From NCBI RefSeq assembly GCF_022376445.1, contig NW_025955069.1:62001-126000 (forward strand): a DNA stretch of 64,000 bases, in the 5' to 3' direction. Within the stretch, counting starts at the first letter, position 1. Each line of letters begins with the position of its first letter. The notes under the pieces are model-generated. The model worked only from the letters and a program-made list of their open reading frames with translations, was not told the origin of the DNA and did no database searches. Source of the stretch: Fomitopsis serialis (taxonomy: Eukaryota; Basidiomycota; Agaricomycetes; Polyporales; Fomitopsidaceae). Position numbers and translations under genes: made by a program. This document shows, piece by piece, positions 1 through 13,453 of the stretch.

Positions 1-3000
1 CCGATACGGCCGTTCGGTACCTCGAGATGGGACAGGCGTTGAAGGCGCATGGCTCATATAAGCTCTCGCCTGACACGCAAGAATACGACGAGGCGCATTT
101 CGAGGTTCGCAATGATCTTCCATCGGCAAGTTCAAACAATGATTGATGGTGTGGACGGAGTAGGTGTCGTATGACGCAAGCATGCAAGAGCTCCAGAACA
201 GCATCCAGGAGCATCTCTCTGCGCTCCTCGTTGACCCTTCTAGCATCGTGAAGCGTGCGGTGCTGCACAACATATCCTCTCTTTGCATATTCCTCGGGCG
301 ACAGAAGACCAACGACGTGCTACTCAGCCATATGATCACGTACTTGAATGATCGTGATTGGTTACTGAGATATGCGTTCTTCGATTGCATTGTCGACGTG
401 GCCGCGTGCGGAGAAGGAAGGAGCCTAGAGGAGTATATCCTGCCATTGATGATCCAGTCGCTGTCAGGTAAGCGCCGTAGTCTTGGTTTCACGCGCAAAA
501 CGCGACTCACGTATCGAACAGATGTGGAGGGTGCTGTTGTCGCGAAGGTTCTTGCGGCATCGACCAGTCTATGTGAACTGGGCCTCTTCCAGAAAATGCG
601 CATCTGGGAGCTCATGAGCGCAACTCTCGGTTTTCTGTATCATCCCAACAGTTGGATTCGACAAGGTCCGTCGACTTGATCTGTTGAAGCTGACACTGCA
701 ACGATTTACAAAACATGCTAACAGGAGCGGCCGCTTTTATCGCTTCTGCCGCGAAACACCTGCCCCCAGCGACGTCTGGTGTATCTTGTACCCATCGCTG
801 AAGCATCTTCTGCGCTCGGACATACGAGACGTCGACGAGCGCAGCTTACTTCTTGCTATGAAGCCACCAGTATGTTCTCCGGCGTAATGCCCGTCCTGAA
901 ACTGATTTGACACAGCTGTCCCGCCAAGTGTTCGACGCAGGGGTTCAATGGGCCATGAAACCGGAGAAGTCATTATTTTGGCGGACTCATCGCGGGTCGA
1001 AGTCCGAATCTCCTAGGGACAGCCTCGCTACTGTGCGGGGTTCGGGCACTGTTGGAACCCGAGGCAAGACTGAAGAGTGGGTGTTCCTCATTACTCGCAT
1101 CGCCAGGTGTTGATGTCTTCCTTGACATCTGAAAGAGATGAGGCGCAAATCTCTAAGTTGCAGCATATGGGTATGCCACCTGGCGAAGAAACAAAGTTGC
1201 TATCAATGCGTGACTATGTACTCAAACTTGCGCGCAACATAGCGAGGTACGTCCTACAGGCCACCATTTGCGTCGGATGAGTCTGATCGCCACTAGCTAT
1301 GCTTCACGCGTAAGCGACGAGGGCGATGCCGAGCAACTCAAGACGATCGTTGGTATTGAACTGCAGAAATTGGGAGTCGTTCCTCAGACCGTGTTCCTGA
1401 GGGGACCGCGCTCGGTCTCGAAGCACGGCTCGTACTCGGACCTACATGCGAGGTCGCCCGTCCTTGGGACACCACGGTCTGGTCGGACTTTCAGCATGGA
1501 TTATACGGCCACAGCAGCAGGAGCACCCTTCGAAGACCTACGACGACGACTCGCTATCATCAATGGATCAGCTACCTCTGTCAACGCGACAAGCCCTCGT
1601 GAGGCACGTAGTCCGACCATGCCTTCGCTTGACCATGCTATCCTGCCTTCCTCCGCGTCTGGTGACGTGCCACGTTCTCCCGCACGACCAGGCAGTCCGA
1701 CTGAATCCATCATTTCCATCACCAACCCCTCTGCATCACGGCCCATGCGCATCGGTAGCATTGACGGTCAAAAGGCAGCGCCTGCGATAGGATCGTCTCG
1801 AGCCAATGCCACTGGTTTACTGGACGCGCATGCGTATGCCCGGTCGGATGCATCGCCGGAGCGATCTGGAAGGACATCGCCTCTATCATCAGCCCTGACG
1901 ATACGGCCTCAGGATAAGCTCCGACCTCCATCGCTGACACCAATATCGACTTATGGTGAGTCACCTCGGCAATCTCTTGTCCGTATGCTGATTGGAATTA
2001 TCTGTAGATGGCCAGGAGTACGGTCTGAGTAACCTGCTCGAGCATATCTATATGGACAACACGCGAGAGCTTCAGAATGACTTCGGGCCTCATGTCCATG
2101 AAGGCGCAGTGAGGCGCCGTAACGCAGCGAGGCACAGCTTCATGTCTAGAGAGGGGGCTCCTCGTCGACCGGAAACGACGCTCGTCGCGCATTTGAGCTC
2201 TCACAACGATGCCGTCACCGGCATAGCCGTCTCTCCGGACCATATGTTCTTTGTCTCTGCGTCGGACGACAAGACACTGAAAATATGGGATACTGCGCGC
2301 TTGGAGAGGAATGTCACCAGCAAACCCCGGCAGACATACGCACAGCACCACGCAAAAGTGAAGTGCATATGTATTCTCGAGGGGCTTCACTGCTTTGCGA
2401 GCGCTGCCGATGATGGGAGTTTACATATTGTACGAGTCCACGTCACGCAGAGTGGCAGTTTGCCGAAGTACCACAAACTGCAGCTCATCCGCGAGCATAG
2501 GCTCGACCAACCCGGAGACCATATCACTTGCATGGCGCACTTCATGACAGGTGTGTGGTATCGATCCAGTCCTTAGATCTTAGCAGCTGTCTTATGTTTC
2601 ATTCACAGACACGTCTTCGAGCTTGATTTATGCGACAACGCATTGTACGATCTCTATACTTGATCTCCGCACCATGAGACAGCTGCAGAAGATGGAGAAT
2701 CCGCGACATCACGGCCCGATCACTTGCCTGTGTCTGGATCGCAGGCATGCTTGGGTAGTCTGCGGCACGTCCACTGGAGTTCTCTCGCTTTGGGACATCA
2801 GGTTTGGCATCCTCATCAAGAGTTGGAAGGTGGGCGCTGCACTGAAGGGCAGGCAAGCGAAAGTGTACCAATGTGTCATTCACCCGGTGAAAGGCAAGGG
2901 AAAATGGGTCATGGTGACATTAGAGGCGCGAGATTCTTCAGGGTCTCATGTCATCCTGGAGGTCTGGGACATCGAGAAGTCTGCGCTAGTGGAAGTGTTC

Positions 3001-3733
3001 GTCACCAGGACAGTCACAAATGCGGCAGATGAACTGCGAGAACCTTATGACGCCGTTGGAGAAGACGCTGAAGCAAGCCCAGCAGCAGCGATAGCTGCCC
3101 TGGTGCGTACTCGCCAGGAGAATGGAGGCATACTGGAGTCTTTCGCACACCGAGGGTCCCAGAGGGCACCGGGTCTGTCCGACTCCCCAGACGCCGTGTC
3201 TCCGGATATTTGCACAGTTGTAGTGGGAACTGAATTTGGCGGGCATGCCGCAGTTCGTTCAACAATGGCGGACCAGGATGGCCGTGCAAGCCGCTCGGGT
3301 GGGAGAGGGTATATGTTGAGTGGCTCAGAGGACCGCAGAATACGCTACTGGGATCTCGCCCGAGTAGAACGTTCTGCGGTGCTTACTGATATGGATGCGG
3401 ACAACGATAAACCAAGCTACAGGTGAGTCGTCAGGCATCTCATCATTGACTCATCTAACGTGGGTTTGTTCCAGTGTACTGCCTTCGGCCTCCAGCTCTG
3501 CGCCTTCCCGCGTAGTTGAGACGTGGACATCTCCGTCGACAAGTCATAGCATCAATCGTCCTCCGCAGCGACTCTCGTTGATCAGCCACAATCAACACAG
3601 TCTTCTCCGAGGGCATCAGGATACTGTCACGGCTCTTGCTTGCATTGACTCTCCTTTCCGTGGAGGTATTGTGAGCGGGGATCGTTCAGGAGCAATGAAA
3701 GTTTGGAGAGTGGAAGGGTTAGATCTATCATGA
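1..3733 (+). CDS. VPS15: Vps15, PI3-kinase regulatory subunit (3' part of gene)
   Basis: This is the C-terminal part of the Vps15 protein kinase-like subunit, which holds the class III PI3-kinase Vps34 on endosomes and phagophores for sorting and autophagy. The window cuts off the N-terminal kinase domain. Coding is already open at base 3, and the first visible exon ends at 104 (donor GTTCGC) with the next exon from 164. The HEAT region contains FLGRQKTNDVLLSHMITYL and LRYAFFDCIVDVA, then RIWELMSATLGFLYHPNSW, all characteristic of Vps15. A low-complexity Ser/Pro linker (about 1,400-1,950) precedes a WD40 propeller with repeats ending KIWD (2,285), LWDIR (2,790), RYWDLA (3,345) and MKVWRVEG before TGA at 3,731-3,733. 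Exons join in frame through short introns and no defect was noticed. It converges on the Argonaute gene. The family assignment is secure. Confidence 0.95.
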
Positions 3734-4058
3734 CCTAATAGTATCTTGTTGTAGCCTTAGTCTTTTTGCGTCGCTTGGATTATCGGATTCTTTTCGCTGC
3801 ATTGCACCCCACGCCAGAGGAATGAATGTGTGCATAATCAATCGCTCAACCAGATTGCGTCCCTCGTCAATATCTCAATGGCGACCCGAGCAAAGCATAT
3901 CGACAATTATCATATGAACTCAATGTGAATTTCACTCGTTCAGAGGCATGTCAATACAACCCTGGCATACATACAACACACGACAATACATACAGTACAA
4001 CGACGCAACTGTCTACGGCTACACCTTTACCGTGGTTTTACAACTTCTCTGCACTTGA
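3734..4058. other. Intergenic, convergent 3' ends
   Basis: About 325 bp lie between the stop codons of VPS15 (+) and Argonaute (-). The stretch is AT-rich near 3,900-4,050 and should hold both 3' UTRs. I see no gene or clear hairpin terminator. Confidence 0.6.
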
Positions 4059-7000
4059 TCAAATATAGAACATCGTGTCCTTCAACTTACCCTTCACGCC
4101 GCCATGCCACATCTTCTCGGCTTCGCGATACACCTCGTCATCCCCCGAAGTACTTGTCGCCGTCGTCCCGCTGTCAGAGTGGCCTTGGAGCAGTGCGTGC
4201 AGGTAGCAGCGGCCACGCTCGCAGGCCAAGTCGGCGTAGTAGGCAGGCGAGACGAGGCTGACCGCCTTCGTGGCACGCGCGAACATGTAGCTGACATCGT
4301 TGGTCAGGCGTTGCAGCGCATCGGCCGAGAAGCCAATCTCATCGTGCACGACGTAGTAATGCGTCGGACGCGTCGTGCCTTGCAGTCCTGCAGCAGAAGC
4401 GATCAGCACCGTTCACATCGTCAGAGGGGAGGGGATCGTACCTCCGTGCGCCTGCAGGAAGAAGTCAAAGTCGTACACGGCGGTGACACCACGGTCGACG
4501 ACCGTGCCCGCCTTCGGGTTGCCCAGCTGATCGGCGTGCTGCGCCTCGGTGGGGTAGAACCGAGTGTGATGACGCTTGCCGCAGATGACGATGGTGAGCT
4601 TGGGCGAGTATGCCTTCTGCGGCGTGCTGAACTTCTGGAACGATTTCTTGATCTCCGGCATCTCCTCAGCAACGACGATGGCGAATTGACCCTGCAATCA
4701 GGAATCAGCGTCTGGTCAGCATGAGAGCGCCTCTACGAACCTCCGAGACTCCGTCGCGATACACGAGGATGCGCTCGGGCAGAATCCTGTTCTTGGCCTT
4801 GAACGCATTCAGACGTTCCTCCATCATAGCGGCAAGGTCGGTGATCATCTGCAACAAAGTTAACAGAAAAGGGGAGGCCTCGGCGATGCAGACCCACCTC
4901 CTTCTTGGATTCTTGTATCCGCAATGTAGCAGGGAACTGGCCATATTGCTTGTCCACACTCCCGACCACGGCAGCGATCGACGGCGTCCCTTTGACTGTT
5001 CCGAAGCCGGGGTGCGTCACGTCCATGCCCACAAGCATGGTAGGGCTCTGCATAGCCACGTCATGTTCCTCTGGTCCAGGGAATGGTTCACGCCGCCCAT
5101 CTTCATGTTCACCTTCAACGCGACGTTCGCATAGTACTGAACCTGCCCCTTCTCCTTCCGGATCTTCGCGGAGTGCACCACACCGTCGGCACGTCCAGGT
5201 ACACGTCGCACAGATGCTTGATACCGGAGTACACGTGCTTGTCGCCGTTGGAGAGGATGACGAGGACCATGCTCGGCTTCGGGCTGATGGACATGAGCCT
5301 CGTGCGGATCGCCCCAATCGCCTTCTTCCTGATCGGGTCGGCGGGGTCCTTGCGTGGCAGCGGGACCGCCGCATAGGCGGGCTCGTCCCTCCCGACCTGC
5401 ATGCCCGACTTGCGGCACATCGCCATGAACCCCTGGACGACGCTCCGCAGCTCCGGGTCGTGCTCGTTCGCGAACTCGTCGCGCTGGTTCCCGTCCTGGA
5501 TGACGAGGACCGCCCACTTCTCGAGGCGCCCGCCCACGGCGAACTTGACGTCGCGCAGGTTCCAGCTCGCGCGGTCGTCCACGCGCGGCGCGCCTTGGCC
5601 GTACTGCAGCATCGGCGGCTGCAGGATGCGCCCGGGGACGACGGCCATCTCCGTGCCGATGCTCACGCCAAACTCCGCGAGCGGGTTCGGGCCCTGGCGG
5701 AAGCCCAGCTCGTCCAGCCCGCGCTCGGTGATCGCGCGCGCGTTGACGTTCGGCGGCTGCAGGGCGACGGTGATCATCGCGGCGACGTGGTCGTCGAGCA
5801 GCTTGCCGCGGAACGGCTGCCGCTCGAGGATGGTGCAGACCTCCGCGGGCAGCAGGTTCTGCTTCTTTCCGCCGACGTCGATGAGCGGCAGCTCGGGGTA
5901 CCGCAGCTTGATGTTGTACTCTGTACGAAGGGGTGAGCGGGGGCAGGCGCGTAGCAGGAATTACTCACTGCGCTGGAAATATTGCTCCACGGACACTTCA
6001 CCGTAGTCGTCGGCGTTGAATTTGTGCTGGCGGGCGTTGACCTTCGCCGCCGTCTTGACCGTCTTCGTGTAGCCGAGATGCGTCGTCTTCACGCGGACGC
6101 CCTTGACGAACGCCGCGTACCGCGCGCCGAAGCTCGCGTTGAAGAACTCCTGCATCTTGTCTGCGAGATTGCCGGGCGTGTAGAACGCGGTCGTGCACAC
6201 GTTGACGTTGACCATCAGCTGCTTGTACGCCGGGCGCACGGACGAGTAGAAGCCGCGCCACGCCTCGAGCCCGCCGCCGAGCGACGTGGGCGGGTGCGCC
6301 GGTGACGGATGGAAGAACTTGTTCTTGCCCACCATGACGCCACCGCCGCCCACGCGATTCGGGTGCGCGGCAAGTATGAGGTTGAGCGCGGCGATGACAG
6401 GGAGGACGTCGTAGCCGCGGTACTGCTTCTGTCCCTCGAGGTAACTTGCACATCAAAGTCAGCATGCATCCGCCCGAGAGCGACAATACGAGGAAGGAAA
6501 TGGGAGCGAGAGACAAGCCAGATCTGGAGGCGCCAGATGTACTGGAGGGTACTTCAAGTACAGCAGCACCTCGAGACTGTGGCACTCCCTCGTCTAACCA
6601 GCGAGTCGACAAAGAGGATACGCACTTTACGAGACTTTGGGTCTCGATGTCTTGGATGAACTTGATTGTCAGCGCGAACTCTTTCGGCTTCTTCTTGTCC
6701 TCGTCCTCGTCCTCGTCCGTGTAGATGACATTCACCACGAGTGGCTGCGGGAGCTTGAAGGAGGATATCAGCTTCGAACTGTGGTCGTGCGCGACCCGGC
6801 CGACCATGCCGGCATTGGCCCAGCCAGGAGTCTGCTCCGCGAGCTGGAAGATCCTGCGCTTGATGCGCTTGATGGCCGTCGCTGGCGTAATGGCCACATC
6901 GTACTCGTACAGCGGCCCCTTCGGCACGCGCACGGGGAAGAAGTTCGTGCGCAGCTTAATCTGCACGCCACCGGTTCCGAAGCCAGGCCGCGTAGGCAGG

Positions 7001-7487
7001 TCGTCCTCCCGAAGCGTCAATGATTTCAATGAGGCCACGAGGGATTCTTCAGAGTTGTCCACCAGGCGCGCGTCGACGTTCGCAGGCACGCCGGCAGGAA
7101 GACCCTGCACACACGAGGCAACTTGAGTACCGCCCGCTGGCGCAGAAAGCATGGGGCCACTTACCCTGCCGGTTCCCTGGGAGGACCGCCCCTTCCTCGG
7201 CCCCTGTCCCCTCCTCGGAAGCCCCCTCCACCTCGGTCGCCACCCCGAAAGCCACCCCGATCTCCTCCTCTGAACCCGCCGCGGTCACCTCCTCTGAATC
7301 CTCCACGATCGCCTCCCCGGAAGCCTCCCCGATCCTGGTACCCGCCGCGGCCACCTCCCCGGTCGCCCGGCGGTCCTCCCCGGCCACGCTCACCTGGTGC
7401 AGGGCTTCCACGGCCGCTGCTGCCGCCGCCTCCACGGCCGCGTCCTCCTCTGTCGTAGCCTCGTCCTCGGTCGCCGCCTCTGTTCAT
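4059..7487 (-). CDS. Argonaute (QDE-2/AGO family), with two apparent one-base frameshifts
   Basis: Small-RNA-guided slicer of the quelling/RNAi pathway. It starts at ATG 7,487 with an RGG region of about 100 residues built on FRGGDRGG repeats. The N domain follows (FFPVRVPKGPLYEYDV), then linker and PAZ, then MID/PIWI. PIWI residues are visible: D in GMDVTHPGFG (about 5,025), D in LVYRDGVSE (about 4,765), and D in SPAYYADLACERG (about 4,240), giving the fungal DEDD rather than animal DEDH set. The ORF is not continuous. Just before VHSAKIRKEKGQ (about 5,178), and again between NMTWL and PTMLVGMD (about 5,044), the reading frame moves by one base in each case without an intron that would keep the conserved residues. 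Each is explained by one missing base. Either the assembly has indels or this copy is inactive. Several introns (for example near 4,860-4,910 and 4,695-4,735) are normal. Confidence 0.9.
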
Positions 7488-8579
7488 TTGTCGCGGTGTG
7501 TGCGTTTACCTGCAGATGGTGTGGTAGTCGCAAGGACGGTGGGCAAGGGTGTCCGCCCGAGTCGAGGCGCGTATATATTCCGGACAGTGGACACCGCCTC
7601 GTGGCTTCTTGATATTCAACACTGTTATAGCAAGACAAACGCGCGTCCCTGTATGGCAGCACAAAAGAATCCGTCTCAGTAAGATATCACAGAGGATCGT
7701 CCGCATACGGTATGTTTCACCCACGTGCAGATACCTTATATTTTACTGCAGTCCCGCGCAGTTCCACTATCAGCGCGAAAAGACTGGTCTTTGATCAATT
7801 GCTCAGCAAATCTGCATTGACCAGAGTTTTGATACTCACAACACTGCCCTTGTATGTGGGGGCAAGGCAGCGGCAGCTTGTGTGACGGTCCCGATTCTGA
7901 CTTGGTGTCGGAGGGAAGAGGCGCGCGCGTCGGAGGACGGACGGCGCCAATTGGACACTGCAATAACTTTACAACCTTCTAACCTGCAAGTCGCGGAGGT
8001 GGTAAGTCGAACGTGAAGCTTTAAGGCATACTGCACGGTACGTTCAGTGGTTTCCGTATCGACAGGCCCTCCACGACGAAACATACACCGACGTAGGGCG
8101 GTGGGTCGCATCCGACCTCAGCCACCCATCCTCGCGACTCGGTACACAGGCCAGAGGAAGCTAATGTGTATTATGATATGAGAACACCAAGACCGACTCA
8201 CTCTGCCTTGGTGCAGCTCTAGACTGGGAGCCTAACAGTTTGAAAAGAGTTGCGATCCCGGGCAATGTTGGATAGTCACTGACTTGACAACGGACGCGCG
8301 ACCGTAACGAGCGACTTGCCCCTCGACTTGGCGACGCGACTCTTGATGCACGCGCGACTTCCAGTCTCCCTCGTCGTTCGTCCGCGCCGAAAGCGTGAGG
8401 CTCGCAAATAGTCCTTGGGTATAGATAAAAAGCGGGGAAAGGATGGATATGCGAAGTGGTGGACGGACCACTTTAAGTACAAAGGCGAGTGACAGCTATT
8501 AATCTAAGTGGAGGGGATGTTTCGAGAGAGAAGTAAGGCGCGCCCCGCCCTGGCCAGCAGCCTGCTCCAGTGGTCAACC
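7488..8579. other. Intergenic region upstream of Argonaute
   Basis: About 1.1 kb between the Argonaute start and the 3' end of the orphan gene at 8,580. It should contain the Argonaute promoter and 5' UTR. I found no credible ORF, RNA gene or repeat here. Confidence 0.5.
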
Positions 8580-9383
8580 CTATACTTGCTTCGCGCTGGT
8601 CGACATCCTCTTGCTTCTCCTCAATCCGGCCTCCTCAATCCGTTTCACGCGCGCGTTCGCCTCCATCGCCTCAGCCCGAGCGGCAGCAGCATCAGCAGCG
8701 GCAGCATCCTCACGGGCAGCTCGAATCTCGTCCTTGACGCGCACCCATTCGGCGAGTAGAGCGCGTATTTGCATAACCTCTGATGAACTGAGGGCGACTA
8801 TGCCGTCAGGAACACTGGGTGGCATCCCGTACTGCTGCACCCCCGACCCTCCGAAGGGCGTAAAGGCGCCGGGCATGTACATTGGATTCATGCCTATCCG
8901 CGAGGGATTCTGTTGTACGAAGTAAGTGAAAGTTGGGATTTTGCGCTTGATTGATCGCTCACCGGTGTCGTGTCGTTCGGATGCAGCGACTGATTGCCCA
9001 GTTGAACTGCATGATCGCCTTTACTGGTCTTGGAAGTCACAGGTAAGCACGTCTGAGCCACGACTATGAACCACTCGCAGTCAAATCGATTGACGTACTG
9101 CAATGTGCCCGGTTGGCTTAGCGCAGATTCCGAAGGTATGGTCAAGTTAGCCTTGCTGATAATATTACGCAGTCACTACGAGACTGACCTGCTGTCCAAT
9201 TTCTGTCACACCGCCCGATGTACTTGGAGCACTGACCACGCCAGCCGGCATCGGAAAGCCTACACTACCGCTGTCGACACAGACTGCATCATCCTGAAGG
9301 CTGATCGTAAGTCTGGACTTTGACTTTGACTGCGATGTAACAGATTTGCTCACCTCTGTTGTGTTAGAGGTCATCGTGGGCAT
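8580..9383 (-). CDS. Orphan three-exon protein with C-terminal coiled coil
   Basis: Not a family I recognise. Three exons join in frame with good GT-AG signals: 9,383-9,189, 9,151-8,963 and 8,909-8,580, giving about 237 residues from ATG at 9,383. The N-terminus is Ser/Thr-rich. The middle has a short ordered-looking segment containing FDCEWFIVVAQ. The C-terminus has an Ala/Glu-rich helical run (VKDEIRAAREDAAAADAAAA) that would form a coiled coil and ends in a basic tail (RRSKRMSTSAKQV). The two introns are 37 and 53 nt, and the in-frame joins are the main evidence that this is a gene. The segment EWFIVV resembles EWFVLW in the small gene at 13,800-14,462, so the two may be distant paralogues. 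Confidence 0.55.
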
Positions 9384-10591
9384 TGAGGGACCGGGGAGTC
9401 TAGAGGTGTGGTTACACCGACTGTCGTCTTGCGCTTTTATGCTGATGTCTTGCTGATGGGGCCATCCGGTCCTGGTTGAGGCCTGCAGTCGGAATAAAGG
9501 TTCGCCCAGATGCAAGTCTCGCTTACTCACTTGTCTGGCCCCATGGACGCGTTTGTCTCGTAGCCTCGTCACGGTGGACCAATGAACATGCACTGTAGAG
9601 CCGGAACGTGGACGCCGGAGACCGGGTGCTATTGCTGTGTCAGCGAAATGGTTCAGATGGAGTCGTGTATCGTCCGTGTAACATTTCACTGTTACCAGTG
9701 CGTGATCATTGATGCAATGGATTCTATTCTGCCTACGACATGTGTGTCGTACAATTGTGACGATCGACTGGGCCGTCTGAGACAGCTTGTTCTCACAGGA
9801 ACATTGAAGTAGCAGATACATGTTACGAGTGTACGGTGGTATAACTCTAACAGGATACAAAATGGTGTATGCGCTGTTCCGCATCAGACTACTTGTATCA
9901 TATGGCATTAGCATGCCAGCGACCTCAAATCGCGTGTCCGGTCAGGGGAAATTACCCGCAGCCTATTCTATTCGTTCGGTAACCTACTGTCCTTTTCGGC
10001 ATACCTATGTAGTTCTTCTGAAATCTGAATCGAACTGATTTACGGTATTGAGCGACGCGTCGAGTCACGTGATCGCGATGTCGCTGTGGCGTACACGCTG
10101 CACGGTCACAGACAATTGCCGTTTCCAGAGCTCTTCACCTTGCACCACCATCACACCACCCTGTGCCATACCGTAGCTGAGCCAACTTCCAACATTTTGG
10201 ATCTCTCTGCTTGGTATTCTTCTCGAGGATGTAAGGAATCAGTAGGGCAATTCAAGAAGTTGACCTAGACAAATCTCGACCGCCGTCTTCCTCGCCGGCA
10301 CAACGTGCACAGACCACCTGCCCGGTGGTGAAGAGTTCACGGCCGCATCATGAAGCATCCAGGCGGCGTGGCGTGGCTGTCCTATCAAATTTGCGACAAG
10401 CTTCCGCCGCATGCAGAACGGCGGGCAATGACTAGGCGCAGCTTCATATCTGCTCTCGCTTCACCTTCATCTCGAGCTCAGCCCATGCCCGCTATCGCTT
10501 TCCAAGTCTTGTCTTTCATTCACTCCTAACGCCTTATCTGTATCTTCTTCCCAGCTCTAGCATCTTTCCTCCTCGAACGCAGTGTAATCGC
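9384..10591. other. Intergenic, nothing recognised
   Basis: About 1.2 kb separating two divergently transcribed genes. It should contain both promoters. The short ORFs seen here (for example 9,582-9,812 +) have no recognisable composition or motif and I do not call them. Confidence 0.45.
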
Positions 10592-13453
10592 ATGGCACGC
10601 AGAGACGGCACCGCGAACCAACAGCAGACAATCAACAGCCTGCAGTCCCCCACGCCACGCCCACGCCCGCGTGCGTACGCCTCCTCGCCGCCTTCGTCTC
10701 GCAGACAGAGCCTGCACACCTTGGGTCCTACGGCGAGGCTGCACGTCCAGTGGCTTTTCCGCTCGAATATCCCCCACCGCCGCGGCATGCCCCTGCCCGT
10801 CGACGTCAAAAAGCGCAACTTCTTTGGCATCGGCGACATCCTTGGTGTCCTCGCGAACGTGAGCGCAGGCAACCTCTAGCTAACTTTACGTCTTAGGCGA
10901 TACTGACGATAACCGCAGCCGTCCGAAACGCTGCGCTCCCTCACAGAATCCAAGAGAATGCTCGAAGAGACCCGGAGAGAACTGGCTGAGGCGCGAGAGC
11001 GCGCACAGCTCAGTCCGACACACACCTTCTCGGGCCTCCCAGGATTCTTCGACCGCCCGGCGGAGCTGAAGGCCATCGAGCGTGCTCTCGAGGGCGAGCC
11101 AAGCTTCACGGTACTCTTCGGTGCGAGCAGCGTTGGCAAGGTAAATCTTCATCGCGGTCTGGGGCAGGGATCGAGTGTCTCCGATCGTGGAATGCAGAGC
11201 GCACCATATGCTGACGGTGACGCGGCGACGCGATTTGCATTTGCAGACGGCCCTCCTGCGCCAGGTGCTGACACGCCCGACGTACCATGTGCTGCACTTT
11301 GACCTCCGGATCGCGGGGTTCGCTGACCTGCCAAGTCTCTATATGAGCCTCAGGTGAGCTATTGACTAGCTGTATGCGCGCGTCGCACGTTGAGCTGGAC
11401 ACCGTGCAGTCAACAAATGGAGGCATATTTCAACGCGCTCTCTCAAGACCCAGAGATGCCTGGCTATGGCGAATTCGAAAAGGAGGCGTGGGCATTCAAG
11501 GTATGCACTGATGATGTCTACAGCCGTGTACGTGATATCTAACAGCTGGCGCAGCACGACAGGCTCAATGTTGAGCGTCGGACATCCGGCCAATCCGGCG
11601 AGGGGACACCACACTTGACGATGGCGGAGATCAAGACGAGCGACATCGCCCGCCTGATGGAACTCTTCCAGGTGCGTTCACGCCCTTCGTCGGGGCCGTA
11701 ACGTGTAACAATCACTGAACAATACCCAGAGTTCCCTGCTCCGCTACTGGAACTTCCAGCCCGACATGGAGGCTGTCTGCGCGGCGGAGCGCAAGACAGA
11801 GTCGGACACCTCGTCGGTCCGCACGGCGAAGGAACCAACCAAGGGCACCAGACCATCGTGGCGCAAGCGTCTGTTCGGCAGCCGGCGTGCGCAGGCGGAG
11901 GGGGCGGCGCGCAGACAGTCGCAGCAGGGGAGCATGAACGGCGATGCGCGGCACGAGGCGAAGGAGAAGGGCAAGGAGCGCGCGCCGCCGGTGAAGAAGG
12001 TTCCGGTGTTCTTCATTGACGAGGCGCACAAGCTGTGAGTCATTTCCGTGTACGTTGCGTCCCGGGATGGAGAGCTGACCCCCGGGTGGGGTGGGTGATG
12101 AACCAGGCCGGCTCTCATTCATTCGGTGGATGCGATGAAGTCGCTTCTCGATGCGATGCTGGTGCTCACGAAACAGGATCGGCTCTGCCATGTCATACAC
12201 GCGACGAGCGATCCGTTCTACCAGACGTGGCTCCGCCAGCTGAATGTCATGCAGCATTGTAAGGTATGTTGTATGTCATTGTGATTTGATGTAAAGCGTC
12301 TCAGCGTCCATTTCAGATCATCACTGTAGGCGACTACGCGAAGGCGGACACGAGGCGTTTCTTCCGCGAGCGAATCCTGCCGAGCGTCCCGGAGGAGCTC
12401 CGTCCAAAGCTCGACTTCGAGCAGCTTTATGAAGCGTTCGGAGGCAAACTGGCGCACTGGCAAGATTTCATCCCAGATTACGGTCAGTCGATCTCCTTAC
12501 GTGGGCCTCGCATACACTGATTCTCACTTCGTAAAGTCAACACCCGTGGAAAGCTGGACAGTACGTTGGGCTCACCCCCTCCTCGCCTAGATACACGCCA
12601 ACTCACCGCGCTCACAGTCAAGCAAAGTTCGCACTTCCTCCAAGCGCACGCCCTCCTCAACCTGCACATCATTCATTCTGCCCAGGCACCTCCGTCTGCG
12701 ACAGGCGCCGCGCCAGCGACGGACGCTACGCCGCCTTCTGAGCACGCACACGAAGGGTCGCAAACCGCGCAGCAGCGCGTCCCGCCCTCTCCCGGTTCCA
12801 ACTCCGGCTTCCGTATCTATTCACCGCTGAACCGCAACCCTCATGCAGCACCAGCAAGCTTCGGTCCTATGGGTGTAGATGGGGGAGACGCACCAGAGTT
12901 CCACGCAGACTTCACGGCTATTCAGCTGCTCAAGGTCATGAACCGCCTGGCCCAGCCCGGTGCACGTTCACTACCGTACTTCCTCCTCTGCCGCGAGCTA
13001 GGAGCGCGTGCGGTGGATGGCATGGTACGCGGTCGGATCTTGGACTTGCGGTGGACGGAGCCCATCACCAAAGAGGGCGTGGACTCGCGGACGCTGAGTG
13101 TGAGGCTGCGCGACAGCACTCGGATGCGGGACAGCGTGCGCGTGCCGGGGCGCGAGAGCCGCGTGCAGTTTGCCGCGGGGAGCAGCATGACGGCGGTGAA
13201 CGACTACAACGAGATGGGCACGGAGGAGGGCGAGATGGTGCCGATGTCGGAGGAGGAGATACTGCGTGCGCACGAGCAGATGATGGGCCAGCCGCCGCCT
13301 GAGGAATACGAGGAGGACGTAGTTGGACCTAAGCTCGTGCCGATTACGCCCATCATGCGTTATGCCATGCGCGAGGTGGTTCAGGAGTACTATGATGATG
13401 ATGACCAGACGACTTCGGAGTACGCGTCGCTGTCTGAAATCCAAGAGTACTGA
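10592..13453 (+). CDS. AAA/archaeal-ATPase-like P-loop protein
   Basis: A P-loop ATPase of the STAND/archaeal-ATPase type found as orphan families in Agaricomycetes. The role is unknown. After a disordered, basic N-terminus there is a short helix (LTESKRMLEETRRELAEARE), then GLPGFFDRPAELKAIERAL, which is typical of the segment before the nucleotide fold. Walker A is GASSVGKT, split by an intron between K (11,140) and T (11,246). Walker B is PVFFIDEAHKL (about 12,000-12,035), preceded by a basic, low-complexity insertion (11,790-11,995). A sensor-like stretch HVIHATSDPFYQTWL follows at about 12,190. The C-terminus has a helical region (LKVMNRLAQPGARSLPYFLL) resembling a winged helix, and an acidic tail, ending at TGA 13,451-13,453. 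Small introns break it throughout. It converges on the small gene at 13,800. Confidence 0.8.

Noticed and set aside
4905..5936. Plus-strand ORF of 343 codons
   Set aside because: Antisense to the PIWI-coding part of Argonaute; its composition is Arg/His/Val-rich and it has no motif.
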